A DNA stretch of 64,000 nucleotides, from contig BFEA01000039.1 of assembly GCA_003427395.1 (NCBI GenBank), positions 2,941,907 through 3,005,906 of the forward strand, in the 5' to 3' direction. The notes beneath the pieces were generated by a model, which did not search any database, was not told the origin of the DNA, and was given only the letters and a program-made list of their open reading frames with translations. This DNA comes from Chara braunii. Taxonomy: Eukaryota > Streptophyta > Charophyceae > Charales > Characeae. The position numbers were made by a program, and so were the translations under genes. Below are positions 1 through 9,985 of this stretch, in pieces; position 1 is the stretch's first letter; each line of letters starts with the position of its first letter.

Positions 1-240
1 GCTTGGGCGCGCATGGGCGCGCACTCTAACTGCATTGCCAAGCTTGGGCGCCCATGAGCGCGCACTCTAACTGCAATGCCAAGCTTGGGCGCGCACCGGC
101 GCGCACTCAAAAATAATATTTGGTCTGGGCGCGCGCGGGTGCGCAACTAAAATATAATATATGATCGGGGCCGCGCGGGTGTACCTATAATATCTGGTCT
201 GGGCGCGCGCAGGCGCACACTTAAAAAAATAATATCTGAA
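1..240. repeat. 41-bp GC-rich minisatellite (block a)
   Basis: Successive GCTTGGGCG starts lie at 1, 42 and 83, a 41-bp period, decaying towards 240. The unit contains GCGCGC-ATGG-GCGCGC, a perfect 6-bp stem with a 4-nt loop. The same block occurs in opposite orientation at about 12480-12738 and 13214-13430. Confidence 0.85.
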
Positions 241-479
241 TCTGATGGTCAAAATTCAATCTTCCCTTGGGACCAATACTACTGCTTGCTACTGGTTTGA
301 GTGACTACTGCTGGCAAAACTTGGCCTTCTCTTAGGGCCAGACCACTATTGTCATCAAATGCAGACTAAGTACTTAGTTGAAATGAACACTGGCACCCCT
401 GGCTCGGAGTTGGTCATGTATGATCATCACTCATGATGCGCAACAGCGTACTGTTACGAACAACAGAAAATGACCCTTA

Positions 480-660
480 GTCATGGCGCGCAACAATGCA
501 CAATTGCGAATAGCAAAACGACTCTCAATCACGGTGCGCAACTGCGCACAGGTGCAAATAGCAAAATGGTTCTCGACCACGGTGTGCAATAGCGCACAGA
601 TGCAAATAGCACATTGGTCAGAAATAACCCTGACAAATAGCACAATGCTCAATAGTGGTC
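480..660. repeat. 48-bp minisatellite (block b)
   Basis: Units start near 483, 531 and 579. The central unit contains GTGCGC-AACT-GCGCAC, again a 6-bp stem and 4-nt loop. The block is present inverted at about 12060-12250. Confidence 0.75.
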
Positions 661-1000
661 CTGACGAGTGGCACGATGCTCAGAAATGGCCCTGATGAAT
701 AGCACAATGCTCAGAAATAGCTCTTGCGAAATGGCATTGTTCAGAAAATAGCTCTTGCGAAATGGCATTGTTCAGAAATAACACTTGCGAATTGCAGCGA
801 AATGGTCTTGCGAAATGCACTATTCAGAAATGGCTCTTTGCGAATAGCACAGTTCAGAAATGGCACCGTTCAGAAATAACACTTGTGAATAGCACTGTTC
901 AGAAATAGCACTTGTGAATAGCACTATTCAAAAATGGCTCTTTACGAATAGCATTGTTCGGAAATGGCACTTGCGAATAGCTCTATTTGGAAATGACTCT
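660..1000. repeat. Degenerate ~36-50-bp repeat (block c)
   Basis: There are many variants of a unit of the form TTCAGAAATGGC followed by CTTGCGAATAGCA. No consistent hairpin is seen in this block. Confidence 0.7.
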
Positions 1001-1009
1001 CAAGTATGG

Positions 1010-1475
1010 CGCGAACGGCGCACTGTTCAGATATGGCCCTCAGATACGGCCCTCAAGCACGGTGCGAACAGCGCACAGCATGGTGCGAACGGCGCACTTG
1101 TTCAGATATGGCCCTCATATATGGCCCTCAAGCATGGTGCGAACAACGCACTGCATGGTGCGAACGACGCACTGTTCAGATATAGCCCTCAAGCATGGTG
1201 CGAACAACGCACAACATGGTGCGAACGACGCAATGTTCAGATATAGCCCTCAGATATGGCCCTTAAGCATGGTGCGAACAACGCACAGCATGGTGCGAAC
1301 GGCGCACTTGTTCAGATATGACCCTCAGATATGGCCCTCAAGCATGGTGCGAACAGCGCACTGCATGGTGCGAACAGCGCACTTGTTCAGATATGGCCCT
1401 CAAGCATGGTGCGAACAGCGCACTGCATGGTGCGAACGACGCACTTGTTCATATATGACCCTCACATGTAGTGCG
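1010..1475. repeat. 62-bp composite minisatellite (block d)
   Basis: CATGGTGCGAACAGCGCAC recurs at 1343, 1364 and 1405, alternating 21- and 41-bp spacings (62-bp higher-order unit), separated by TTCAGATATGGCCCTCAAG. Each core has GTGCG/CGCAC arms around a 5-nt loop. The open frames crossing this block simply reflect the repeat. Confidence 0.85.
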
Positions 1476-1517
1476 CATGCTGCGCACGGCAAAATGCTCC
1501 AAGTCTGAATCGGCTTA

Positions 1518-1865
1518 ATATTAAGTGCGACTGCGCTAGCAGTCTCCAAATCAACATGTTACTCAGCGTGACTGCGCTGGCAGTCTCAAAATCGGCTTGA
1601 TACTCGGTATGACTGCACTAACAGTCTCAAATTCAGCTTGTTTACTCAGCAAGACTGCGCTGGCAGTCTCAAAATCGGCTTGATACTCGGTATGACTGCG
1701 CTGGCAGTCTCAAATTCGGCTTGTTTACTCGGTATGACTGCGCTGGTAGTCTCAAAATCGGCTTGATACTCAGCGGGACTGCGCTGGCAGTCTCAAAATC
1801 GGCTTGATACTCAGCGGGACTGCGCTGGCAGTCTCAAAATCGACTTGTTTACTCGGTGCCTAATG
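1518..1865. repeat. 41-bp minisatellite with GACTGC hairpin (block e)
   Basis: GACTGCGCTGGCAGTC recurs about eight times. Clean neighbouring copies at 1777 and 1818 give a 41-bp period. The core is a perfect 6-bp stem (GACTGC/GCAGTC) with a 4-nt loop, the same architecture and period as block a but unrelated in sequence. Confidence 0.9.
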
Positions 1866-2440
1866 CAGTTGCGCGGACATAGTCAAAAGTTGCCCTTAAA
1901 CACAGTGCGCGTAGACACAGTTCGGTTTCAACTCTCAAGTGTGCCTAAGCACACAGTTTGATCACGACCCTCAAATACAGTGTGTGAGCTCAGAGTTTAT
2001 GACCAATCAAATACAAAGTTCAGGCAAGCGCTCTCATATCAGATATGGCATGTACACGGCTCACGGAGGGTAAGTGAAAGGGAAATAAAGGCGGTTGGGA
2101 AAAAGGGGGAGTGAAAGGGAAGATGAGAAGAGAGAGAAGAAATGGAATGAGAAAGGGAAAGTGGGAGGCCAGTCTTGCCCCCCCCCTTTCCTTATCCCTT
2201 CCCTGGCTTGCCTTCCACTCGACTCTCTTACTTCCTACTCCGTGCTCCTCTCTTACTCCTCCTGGCAAGTCGCTGATCTTTGACTCACGCTCTCCGCCTC
2301 TTGCCGTTCCGCCAAGGCTGAAGTGCTCCAGCCGCGTACGCCACGTATGCTGATCTAACCCCTTGGGTGACGTGGCCTCTCTTTTATAATGGAGAGGCCA
2401 AGAGATCGGGGCTTTGCTGCAGTCCCATGGTCGGGACTAT
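1866..2440. other. Spacer between repeat blocks
   Basis: No gene is seen. It contains one more 6-bp-stem/4-nt-loop hairpin at 1939-1954 (GTGTGC-CTAA-GCACAC), a purine-rich stretch (2060-2170) and a pyrimidine-rich stretch (2175-2270). The ORFs there are low-complexity shadows. Confidence 0.6.
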
Positions 2441-2760
2441 GGTCAAACTCTAGACTAGGCCTGTGCTAAAAATAGCAGCAGCCCCGACCTCGGGATATGA
2501 ACAGTCAGTCCTATTTTTAGAACGGGACTGGCGCAGGCCCAGTTCCCGGTAGATGAACAGTCAATCCCATGCTAAAAATAGCGTGGGGCTGTGCTATTTT
2601 TAGAACGGGACTGGCGCAGGCCCAGTTCCCGGTAGATGAACATTCAGTCCCATGCTAAAAATAGCATGGGGCTGTGTTATTTTTAGAACGGGACTAGCGC
2701 AGGCCCGACTTTGGAAAACGAACAGTCAGTCCCGAGCTAAAAATAGTATATGACCCTATT
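2440..2760. repeat. ~83-bp repeat with long hairpin (block g)
   Basis: GCTAAAAATAG recurs at 2465, 2571, 2654 and 2736 (spacings 106, 83, 82). Within units CTAAAAATAGC pairs perfectly with GCTATTTTTAG across a 10-nt loop, an 11-bp stem. Confidence 0.8.
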
Positions 2761-3195
2761 TTAATTATTTGGGTCTGGCTGCTCATCTATATGGCTACTT
2801 AGGGCTATTCCGTTCCTAGACGAGTTACACGGTAGTGTCGGTTCGGTCCCAACCGGTCAAACTTGAATATCTCGCTAACCTTTGGTCCGTTTCAAGTGTC
2901 GTTTGGACTGGAACCCACTAATTGGCCCATTGTGGTCGCGTCGGTTCAGTCCTACGGGGACGATTAAGTCTCTTGCGGACCTTACTGTCGTGCCATCTTT
3001 CCTTTGATTTCGGCCCAGGGGAAATCTAACCGATGCACTAGGGCCCAACTTGACTATGACCTTGGACATCCCTAAGTGCAGTTTTGACACAGCGCGGAGG
3101 TTGACTACGACGAGTCAATTTCTGCAGCTGCGCCGCATCGTCTTTCGACAACCATACCAAACCCCATTCCTGGCGTCCTCGCCAGGTTCTGGCCA
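2761..3195. other. Unassigned LTR-like leader
   Basis: No repeat or gene is recognised here. The sequence lies between hairpin block g and the TATA-like site and is presumed to be part of the same LTR-like region. Confidence 0.35.
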
Positions 3196-3204
3196 CTATA
3201 ATAG
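3196..3204 (+). promoter_or_regulatory. TATA-like element upstream of gag-like ORF
   Basis: CTATAATAG lies about 180 bp upstream of the ATG at 3381, at the end of the LTR-like region. It is placed where an LTR promoter would be expected. The call rests on motif and position only. Confidence 0.3.
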
Positions 3205-3380
3205 CCTAATATCACACTTGCTCTCTTCATTCACTCTTGAATTCGCATCATTGAGCGTGCAGTGCTGTCACGCTCTCGCTATTACCGCTGTTCTTATCGC
3301 ACTAGCGCTTATCGTTACGCAGCGCTTCTCGTCGCTCTCGTCGCACAACGCTTATCATCGTGCAGCTAATCAGTTTTGCC

Positions 3381-3887
3381 ATGGCGCCAAAGACGCGAGG
3401 CTCGGATGCTGGACGTGGGAGAGGAGGTCGACAGGGGAAGGCGCCAGATCGGCCGATCGATCTGACGTACGAAGGGGAGAGATTCAAAGAGGAGGAGGAG
3501 GAGGTGAGATGGGGAGGAACGCGCTTGCGCCATCGCTAAGAGGACCGGCACGAGCGCACGCCGTCGCCTAGGTCTATGATGTACTATGCGTATAAATACG
3601 AGCAGCGCTACGACTCTCCGCCTCCACGTTTCGATCCGCCCTCTCGATCATACCCTTCACCATACCATCCTTCTTCCTCTACTCAACCATCTCCTCGCTA
3701 GCTCACTGTCCTGCCACAGGCGCCTCGCCCTGCGCCACCGCCGTTGTCACGCGCACCAGAACCACCCAACGCCCACCAGGCTGCGCCACCCAACTATCGT
3801 TTGTGCCTCGTACTTGCGCTGTTCTTTGTATGCCAACTTGAACTAAGCGGCCTTATATGTTATCTGATATATAGGGGCATTATATAA
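3381..3887 (+). pseudogene. Gag-like N-terminus, basic then proline-rich, with in-frame stops
   Basis: The ATG at 3381 sits in GCCATGGC. The frame begins MAPKTRGSDAGRGRGGR, turns acidic (a run of Glu near residue 38), then stops at TAA 3537. It continues in the same frame through a Ser/Pro/Tyr-rich segment to TAG 3699, then a Pro/Ala-rich segment, and ends at TAA 3885. Composition stays coherent across both stops, which argues for one decayed coding region. Disordered, Pro-rich starts are common in retrotransposon gag proteins, and the position after an LTR-like leader supports that reading. No capsid or zinc-knuckle motif is reached. It could instead be an unrelated disordered protein. Confidence 0.4.
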
Positions 3888-4369
3888 ACTATATCCCCAA
3901 TCATGAGGGTGCTCGCCCGCTAGGGCTTGAGTGCTCACTCAATAAGGCATGGACCACTGGTCCAAGTCACCATCAAAATCAAGAAGGAATTAGCCTTGTC
4001 AGACTTGCGTGGTGCAGTCACCGCACGCTCATTACTGCTCATGTTGCCCAATCATATAATCAATCCCGTTCCCTTGCATCACTGGATCAGCCTCAATCTC
4101 AAGTCAAACCTTTCATTAGGTTTGGCCTCATGCATCATCATGATCGATCCTCAATCTTAGACCTGATCCCATCGCTAGGTCTGGTCTAGCAGTCCAAGTC
4201 TCAATCCTGGCCTGCACATGTCATTTTCATTGGATCAGTCCATCTCATCCATATTGCCCATCAGTACAACATAATCAATATCTCAGCCACTGGTGGATAT
4301 GGGACCAATCATCGAATCCAGGATCATCCAGGTCATCTAGATCGAAGGTTGCCTCATAAGGGGTGAACA
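3888..4369. other. Unassigned sequence
   Basis: No gene, repeat or RNA is recognised. Open frames here are short and of ordinary composition. Confidence 0.4.
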
Positions 4370-4510
4370 TACCAAACCCCTTTCTCTTTGTCTGCCGGCT
4401 TTGTGCCGCTCACTGTCGGGTCATACCAAACCCCGTTGTCTTCGTCTGTCGGCTTTGTGCCGCTCACTGTCGGGTTATACCAAACCCCGTTGTCTTCGTC
4501 TGGCTGTAGG
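4370..4510. repeat. 54-bp tandem repeat
   Basis: TTGTGCCGCTCACTGTCGGG occurs at 4401 and 4455, followed each time by TACCAAACCCCGTTGTC. There are about 2.5 units. Confidence 0.85.
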
Positions 4511-6159
4511 GTACCTGCAAAACTGATGTCAAGTCATGCCTCAAAAAAAAGACGAGAAAAAGGATCTCTCCTAAAGACCCTTGCCGACACCCCTTCCTCA
4601 CTCACTCTCAGAGTCTTACCTTTCGGCCTTCCGAGAGTGCCCCCGCTCGCCCTGGTGGGCTCCTCCGCTGACCCAACCCGGCAAGCAGAGCAAAGTCTGT
4701 CTTGATTCCCAGTTATGGCGGTCCGACCACCCTCTGAGCCCTTGCTCAGAACAGCTCACAGGGAGCCGCATACCCCTTCATGAAGCCCTCACTCCGATGA
4801 GTGCAGGCCCATGGCTCGGAAGCTCTTTAGTCGACTTCAGAACCTCAGTCTACTCGCTCGACTTCTTTCTAACGCCCGGCTCTTGCTGCTATGCGGGAAG
4901 CCAGCCAACACCCAACCAGACACTGCTGGTGAGTCCGAGCAAGTCCACAATTAAGCTTTGCAACAGTGGGATAGGAGGCCATAATGACCCTGTTGCCAGC
5001 TGGGCTGTGGATAGCTGGCTTGGCCCAATGCCAAGGGAATGCCCCTGGAGACACTGCTCCCGAGAGACACCCCAATCAGAGTGATAGTAGGAGTCCATCA
5101 CCTTGATCAGCCAAATGTCGGATTTAGACTGGGAAAGGCTCAAGATGCCTCCTTCCTTTCTAGCAGGCGGACCAGATCACCATATGATGACCTGAGGAAC
5201 GGCTAGCCACTCTAGGGTCCGGAGTTATCTGCCACTATGACTCAGACACCCCGCTGACCCAGCTAGCCTCTGGACCTTGTGAAAACCTGCTTCAGGGAAT
5301 CATCTCTTGCTCAAGAGGCGCAGTCGAAAACTCTCCGCCTCTTCATGAAGGACGCAAGTCCTGACACCGCAGGGGACGCCACTATGAATAGACTCTCGTC
5401 GGGGAACCGTTGCAAGAGCTTGACGGCTGCAGTGGGAACACTCTTTCCAGCATTAAGAATACAGTGAGTATCAATCCGCTGCGATGCTAAGTGATCTTTT
5501 CTCGATCACATGATCGGACAGATCACTCCATCGATTATGACACATAACTGATTACCTATCCCTTTAGAGCTTGGTAGCGTTTAGCCGCGAAGGCCCGTTT
5601 GGAGAGGAACCCCATCTCGGCGATGATGAGTCCCTTGCCAAGGGAAAACTTCACTAGGCTAAATGTTCCTCTCTTTCAAAGATAGCTAATCAATTTGTGT
5701 CAGATGATGCTAGACAATCCTCCTTACACAATCGTACTAGAAGGTTGCCCCATCAACTGAGCACTGACCTAAGAGAGGAAGAAAACAAATTTTACTTTAT
5801 CCCACAGCCATTCATTTCATAAATACCATTTAGACTAAATAAATACAATAAGAGGCAAGAACTGAAATCCCATAAACTGACTCCCAATCCCCCAGGCATG
5901 TCCCAGGACTGACACCTGACAAACCAGATATAATGCAATGAACTGAAATTTTAAAAGTTTAACTCACAATCATACAAAATTGTGGCCAATCTGGGCCCGA
6001 CAGACACATAAGTCCACCAATGAGCCGAGCCATCATAGGCTGCTCGTATTCAGCTCCGGCATCCGAAATCATACCATAATAATAGCAACCGACTGTTGGC
6101 TACAGTTGGCGGTACACGGGCCAAGTCCCAGCACATAATCATCATCGATAGTTGGCGGC
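4511..6159. other. Unassigned sequence
   Basis: No recognisable gene. A 167-codon + frame (4581-5084) has no family signature. If the minus-strand element at 6694-11944 has a 3' LTR it should lie here, but no direct copy of the 12-kb LTR-like sequence is visible. Confidence 0.4.
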
Positions 6160-6660
6160 TCACTGACCACGTCCCAACTCATAATCATCATCGATAGTCA
6201 GCGGCTCACTTGCCACGTCCCAGCAAATAATCATATGTAGCTGGCGGCAACATTGTCCACATCCCAGCTCATAATCATCGATAACTGGCGGCTCACTAGC
6301 CACGTCCCAGCAAATAATCATCATCATTTGTAGCTGGCGGCAACACTGTCCACATCCCAGCTCATAATCACCATCAACTGAAGCTGGCGGCACACTGTCC
6401 ACATCCCAGCAAATAATCATCATCTGTAGCTGGTGGCACACTGTCCACATCCCAGCATATAATCGTCAACAACTGAAGTTGGCGACACATTGTCCACATC
6501 CCAGCATATAATCGTCATCAACTGAAGTCGGCGGCACACTGTCCACATCCCAGCATATAATCGTTAGCAGTTGAAGTCGGCGGCAAACTGTCCACATCCC
6601 AGCATATAATCATCTGAAGCTGGCGGCACTCTCACCACGTCCCAACAAATGTTGAGGGCA
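6160..6660. repeat. 49-bp minisatellite
   Basis: About ten units of the form GGCGGCACACTGTCCACATC followed by CCAGCATATAATCGTCATCA. Clean neighbours start at 6481 and 6530 (49 bp). It lies just past the 3' end of the minus-strand pol remnant, in or near its 3' untranslated/LTR side. Confidence 0.9.
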
Positions 6661-6693
6661 TACTGGCCATGTCTCAGCATGTTTGGGCTGATG

Positions 6694-9600
6694 CTAGACG
6701 GTTCTCGGGCCTCGCCTCATCACTCTGCCCGAACCCGGAATCAAATCTGCGTCTCTAAGTATGAATTTTCGAAGCCGGGAGCCGGATACTATACCATGGG
6801 ATCTCGTATCATCTATCTCTGCTAACTCATAGGCCTTGTCTTCAACTTCTCTGATGATCCTGAATAGTCTTATCCACCTGGCCTCCAATCTCTTGGTCCA
6901 CTGTGTCTCGAGAGATGTATCATCTAGAAGTACAATATCTCCGACCTGAAGTCGTTTCTTCCTGATGTACCTCTTGCTGTTTCATCGTATCTGATCAGAT
7001 AATCTGTTATCTGACGTCCTCTTTGTGGCCTCAATCATGGCCTCATCCACTTCCTTGATCTGCCTGATCCTCAGCCTCAACAACTCCTCTGAGGAGTATG
7101 GCTCTCTCTGCGCCTCATGGGTCCAGGTCTCAACCAGGTTCTCAATGGGAGATGTAGCATACCTGCCATACCAGAGTGTAATAGGCGCATAACCTGTAGT
7201 CCGTTAGACAGTCACATTGTCAGCATAGACAACCGCCCTCAAGAAAGATGGCTAGTTTCTGGAGTCGCCTTGGCACCATTTTGATATAGCATCGTTTAGT
7301 GTCCTGTGGCCTCTTTCCACTGGTGCATTAGCCTGAGGATGATATGGTGTCACAAATTTGATTCTGACTCCAAGTCTGAACATGAGCCTCCTGACCATCT
7401 CGTTCTTGAACTTTGATCCCTGATCAGCCACAAACTCACGTATGAAGGGGTACCTCAAGTAGATTCCCTCGATCCAATCTGCCACTGTCTTTGCAGTTTT
7501 CTTACGGATGACTTTTGCTTCAACCTAACCAGACATGTTACCTCTCATGTTTAGTACATATTTCATTCCATCCTTACCAGGTGGCATGGTAATTAGATCA
7601 AGATGGACAATACTGCCAGACTCAACAAGAACAGTGGGGTATAAGGGTTCAATCAATCTTATAGATGACCTTTTCTGACAGACCTCACATGACTTACAAT
7701 ATCTCATAACCATATCCCTTAGACCATCCCAGTGATATAGTCGAGATACTTTATAGTATGTAGCATCAGCACCCCTATGACCCCTTGCTAAACCTTCATG
7801 CAGTGCTGCGATCACCTCTAGTTGTCTTTCCTTACCACACACTACTCTCAGTGGCGGTAGTCCTTCCTTAGCATCCACAAAAAGGTGACCCCTATGCAGC
7901 CTAAAAGTTCTCTTTGTTCTCTCATGATAGAATTTGTCCAACTGATTACTGCTCATTACCATACCGATCCTCTTATATTCCCCATCATACTCATCCTTCT
8001 TAAATCTTTTCTCAGCGTCCTTATCTTGCTCAGGGTCTTCCGACTCTTCCTCTATCTCATTCAGCCTTCGTTCAGTCATCCTTGAACTTTCTGCTAGCTC
8101 ATGAGCTGCAACAGCAGCTTGTTCTACCATCCCATATCATCCTTCCTCCTCATTCTCTTGAGTTAGAAGGTAGTCGAGGTAAGGGTCATCATTTTCTCCC
8201 TAGCAGTCTTCCTTGCTCGTTGCTATGGCTGAAGCTGTATAACAACTAGAAGCTGGTGGTAGTCCTTCGTCATCGTCTTCCATAAGGAATTCGTCAACGA
8301 AGGGTGTCTCCTCAAGAGATTCATCATCTATTGATCCCCATTCTACTCGGCTCAGTCCATCGGCTCGATTCTTTTCAGTAGGTACCTTTTCTAACACAAA
8401 ATTATACGTCCATATGTGAGTTATCCACCTACTGACCATAGCATCTATCTGTTGATGCCTCTTAACAGCTCCGATTACCGTCGTGGAATCTGTTCTTGTG
8501 ATAAATCTCTGCCCCAAAACATAGTGTTTAAATACCATGAGACAGTTCAGGATTGCCAGGAGCTCTTTCCTGAACTGAATATAGTCTCTCTCAACCGAAT
8601 TAAGGGTGCGACTTTCAAATCTAAGTGGCATTTCTTTACCATTCTCATCTCGATGCACGAACACTCCTCCTAATGCTATCGGGCCGCCGTCTGCTTCGAT
8701 GATGAAGGGTCTCTCCTTTTCACCGTCAAAGTAGGGTACTCCTAATATGACCCCGCCATCTCTTAGCTTATCTTGAAGTACCCGCACAACCTTTTCTCTT
8801 TGGTCAGACCACTCTAAGCTAGCTCCTTGTCGCACCATTTCTCTAAGGGGCTCGGCTATCTTGGCGAACCCGGGGATGAAGATCCGCCAGAAGCTGCAGA
8901 ACCCTAGGAAGCTCCTTACTTCGCCAACCGTTTTTAGAGGCATCGGTCAGTTCAGGAGTTTATCCACTTTCTTAGGATCATTACTTCTTCCTTCCAAGAA
9001 ACACGTAAAACCCAAGATCGTTACCTCCCTTTGGAACAGTAGTGATTTCGGCCCGCTGGCTGTTAGGTTGTATTTAACCAACCTTTCTAGTACTTTCGCT
9101 ACTCCCTGCGCATGTTCCCATACAAACTGTCTGACTCGACCATCCACTAAAGTCTCATCTTTTTCCTTTGGTCCTTTAACTGGATTGTCGTCAATGTATG
9201 GAAACGTAACCTGAGGGCATATGTCCACCATGACCTTCAACATGTCTCGTTGGACGACCGCGACCCCATTCGTCCTCCCTTGAGGAACCACACATATTTG
9301 TATGAGGCCTCTAGATGTATGCATGGCGGTCATAGGTCGACGAGTAGGGTCTATCGAAAATTGGTCATAGCCAGAGTACAAGTCTATTAGGGAGTAGATG
9401 CTCCTTCCGGCAAAGGACTCGGCCAACAGATCCACGTTGGGTAAACTATCCGCATCGCGAACCGTTACCAAATTCAACTTTTGCAAGTTCTGTATCCAGC
9501 GCAGGCCACCACCTGGCTTCCAAAAGCAAAACCAATGATTGGCGTAAGCTCCATCAGCTGGTTCCGTAACGTTGGAGGCGATCTTCTGGTTTATGTACTC

Positions 9601-9935
9601 CATTACCTCTTTTTCTTCCTTTTGGGTATATTTTGTGGGTCTATCGATCCAAGGTGTGTGAGAAACGGTACAGATCTTGACCATCTTGATAATGTCAACG
9701 TCCAGTCGTCCCCTCTCCTCATCATTAAAGGAGAAGACACCACTGTACTTCTAACATAATTCATATATGAAATCCACTCAGCCGGCAGAAAGAAGTCATC
9801 GACTCCTTCCTTCATTATCTTGAACCTCTCTGGGGTAATCCTCCCTCCTTCTAATGCAGTCTCTCTTAATCTTTTAATTATCTTTCTCTCCTTCTCTAAT
9901 GCCTCATTGTAATCCTTTTCTATTAGAACGGTCAC
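6694..9935 (-). pseudogene. pol: pol: reverse transcriptase, RNase H and integrase with stops
   Basis: Reverse transcriptase: IDLYSGYDQF near 9385, VVPQG, and the YIDD catalytic box at 9187-9198. Connection/RNase H: FLGFCSFWRIFIPGFAKIAEP, then Asp near 8691, KELLAI and TDS near 8490. Integrase: a His/Cys zinc-binding domain (His near 7800, CKSC near 7698), then the D,D35E catalytic residues at about 7599, 7425 and 7317, and a basic C-terminal domain ending at 6694. The frame shifts once near 9690-9745, then stays constant to 6694 with stops at 8947, 8200, 8137, 7525, 7252, 7204 and 6982. Two stops replace expected Trp codons (before the conserved PMP of the RT connection, and after SG in integrase). 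Catalytic residues survive, yet no full-length product is possible. Confidence 0.9.
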
Positions 9936-9985
9936 CGGATTCTTCTTAACGTCTTTGCGCTTATACTTCCTCTTAGACCCGGTGG

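Larger units (their letters stand above)
1..757 (+). repeat. Long inverted repeat, left arm
   Basis: Reading 1-757 matches the reverse complement of 11945-12738 with scattered differences, including the shared non-repetitive stretch around 260-430 (for example GGCTCGGAGTTGGTCATG). Homology stops at about 757, where the right arm switches directly into gag sequence. The arms are about 11 kb apart. Confidence 0.85.
1..3887 (+). mobile_element. LTR-like 5' part of a + strand LTR retrotransposon (decayed)
   Basis: A mosaic of minisatellite blocks (1-2760) is followed by a TATA-like site near 3196 and, at 3381, an ATG in good Kozak context that opens a basic then proline-rich gag-like reading frame. 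This order (long non-coding repeat-rich leader, then a gag-like start) fits the 5' end of an LTR retrotransposon. The first 757 bases recur inverted at 11945-12738, where they abut the gag of a Ty3/gypsy element, so both are probably one family. No LTR boundary, primer-binding site or target duplication was identified, so the extent is provisional. Confidence 0.4.

Noticed and set aside
1-1865. CRISPR-like spacing of short repeats with hairpins
   Set aside because: Units are contiguous tandem copies without unique spacers, in a plant-type nuclear sequence.
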